Shown: in pieces, positions 36,461-37,560 of the stretch
Numbering within the stretch: the first letter of the stretch is position 1
Layout: each line of letters opens with the position of its first letter
Origin: Alcanivorax sp.
Lineage (GTDB): Bacteria > Pseudomonadota > Gammaproteobacteria > Pseudomonadales > Alcanivoracaceae
DNA: 37,560 nt
Assembly: GCA_013823245.1 (NCBI GenBank)
Contig: PNLU01000022.1
Span: 1 to 37,560 of the forward strand
Direction of reading: 5' to 3'
The notes under the pieces: generated by a model
Told to the model about the DNA's origin: nothing
Databases searched by the model: none
What the model saw: the letters and a program-made list of their open reading frames with translations, nothing else
Position numbers and translations under genes: made by a program

Positions 36461-36484
36461 AGCCCGGCTTGCGCCGGGCTTTTT
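36461..36484. terminator. Bidirectional rho-independent terminator
   Basis: AGCCCGGC and GCCGGGCT are perfect 8-bp arms around TTGC, with A6 on the left and T-rich sequence on the right. It ends the antitoxin transcript on plus and the acnB transcript on minus. Confidence 0.9.
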
Positions 36485-36509
36485 ATTACTGCTTCAGTGC
36501 AATGCCAGA

Positions 36510-37560
36510 TCAGCTGGCCTGCGCTACCGGAATCTTCACCCCGTCAGCCACCTTCTGGTACTCGGCGATCTGATCGAAGTTCAGGTAACGGTAGATTTCA
36601 GCGGACATGGAATCGATGGTGGCTGCGTATTCCATGTATTCCGCCGTGGTCGGCAGTTTGCCCAGTACCGCAGCCACCGAAGCCAGTTCAGCAGAGGCCA
36701 GATAAACATTGGCGCCCTGGCCGAGACGGTTCGGGAAGTTACGGGTGGAGGTGGAGACCACGGTGCTGTTCGGCGCTACGCGGGCCTGGTTACCCATGCA
36801 CAGGGAGCAGCCCGGCATCTCGGTACGCGCACCGGCGCGGCCGTAGATGTTGTAGTAGCCTTCGTCGGACAGCTGGTGCTGGTCCATCTTCGTCGGCGGG
36901 GCGATCCACAGGCGGGTGGTCAGCGAGCCGCTGGGAATCTGCTCCAGCAGTTTGCCGGCCGCGCGGAAGTGACCGATGTTGGTCATGCACGAGCCGATGA
37001 ACACCTCGTCGATCTTGTCACCAGCCACGTCGGACAGGGTCTTGGCATCGTCCGGGTCGTTCGGGCAGCACAGGATCGGTTCCTTGATCTGATCCATGTC
37101 GATCTCGATCACCTGGGCGTACTCGGCGTCTTTATCTGCGCGCATCAGGCTCGGGTTGGCCAGCCATTCTTCCATCTTGGTCACGCGGCGCTCGATGGTG
37201 CGGGCGTCGCCGTAACCGTTGGCGATCATCCACTTGAGCAGGGTGATGTTGGACTTCAGGTACTCGGTCACGCTGTCTTCAGACAGGGTGATGGTGCAGC
37301 CCGCAGCGGAACGCTCGGCGGAGGCGTCAGACAGTTCGAACGCCTGCTCGACGGTCAGGTCTTCCAGGCCTTCGATTTCGAGAATGCGGCCGTTGAAGAC
37401 GTTCTTCTTGCCTTTTTTCTCGACGGTCAGCAGGCCTTCCTTGATAGCTTGCAGCGGGATGGCATGCACCAGGTCACGCAGGGTGATGCCCGGCTGACGC
37501 TTGCCCTTGAAGCGCACCAGTACCGATTCCGGCATATCCAGCGGCATCACGCCGGTGGCG
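36510..37560 (-). CDS. acnB: Aconitate hydratase B, C-terminal part (partial)
   Basis: AcnB interconverts citrate and isocitrate in the citric acid cycle, using a 4Fe-4S cluster, and acts as an iron-sensing RNA binder when the cluster is lost. About 350 C-terminal residues of a protein near 865 are visible; the rest lies past the window edge. The cluster ligands are in [18 protein letters not shown] and [38 protein letters not shown] is also diagnostic, in pieces. The stop is at 36510. It ends with the shared terminator. Confidence 0.95.
   Translation of the reverse strand, partial: ATGVMPLDMPESVLVRFKGKRQPGITLRDLVHAIPLQAIKEGLLTVEKKGKKNVFNGRILEIEGLEDLTVEQAFELSDASAERSAAGCTITLSEDSVTEYLKSNITLLKWMIANGYGDARTIERRVTKMEEWLANPSLMRADKDAEYAQVIEIDMDQIKEPILCCPNDPDDAKTLSDVAGDKIDEVFIGSCMTNIGHFRAAGKLLEQIPSGSLTTRLWIAPPTKMDQHQLSDEGYYNIYGRAGARTEMPGCSLCMGNQARVAPNSTVVSTSTRNFPNRLGQGANVYLASAELASVAAVLGKLPTTAEYMEYAATIDSMSAEIYRYLNFDQIAEYQKVADGVKIPVAQAS

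Overview
The window is a gene-dense, GC-rich chromosomal segment from a gammaproteobacterium. Protein similarity and gene order point to the Pseudomonadales/Oceanospirillales, and an Alcanivorax-like marine organism is my best guess. Supporting signs are a complete Na+-pumping NADH:quinone reductase operon, an agmatine-to-putrescine module, a LolC/D pair and an exbB-exbD-msbA-lpxK-kdsB-murB run. From memory the backbone (mfd, gap, nqr; lol, comEC, exbBD, lpxK, kdsB, ptp, murB) follows the order in Pseudomonas aeruginosa. No rRNA, tRNA, CRISPR array, insertion sequence or prophage was seen, and no stretch over 300 bp lacks a gene.

Layout: 1-771 is the N-terminal part of mfd (minus strand). 956-5733 (plus) carries an ATP-grasp ligase overlapping a 678-residue protein with a papain-like C-terminal half, then tesB and a uracil-DNA-glycosylase-like gene. 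5816-7255 is an N-terminally extended GAPDH. 7468-14707 is nqrABCDEF-apbE-nqrM, the pump with its flavin transferase and maturation factor, followed by a patatin-like phospholipase. 15895-20859 is all minus strand: a glycerophosphodiesterase, a LysR regulator, aguB and aguA, and a secreted Pro/Glu-rich protein. 21001-22921 is lolC/F-lolD. A DUF2062 membrane protein on minus is divergent from comEC. 25940-32089 is a tightly overlapping envelope operon (exbB, exbD, msbA, lpxK, kdsB, LMW-PTP, murB). 32086-35554 holds a small outer-membrane protein, a DMT exporter, an FAD monooxygenase and an isochorismatase-like hydrolase. 35758-36452 is a TumE/TumA-type toxin-antitoxin pair of less GC-rich sequence, closed by a terminator shared with acnB, whose C-terminal part ends the window.

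The best candidate for something undescribed is the ATP-grasp plus papain-like pair at 956-4212. The second protein shows a Gln-x5-Cys element with exactly papain spacing (Q409, C415), a later His-Ala-Ile (H573) and an Asn-rich turn (N594-N597). It looks like a coupled ligase/thiol-transferase or protease system of unknown substrate sitting between mfd and gap. A second pattern is a set of six promoters whose -10 box is followed at once by a GCGCG-type discriminator, which would suit growth-rate (ppGpp/DksA) control. One of them would make lolC mRNA leaderless.
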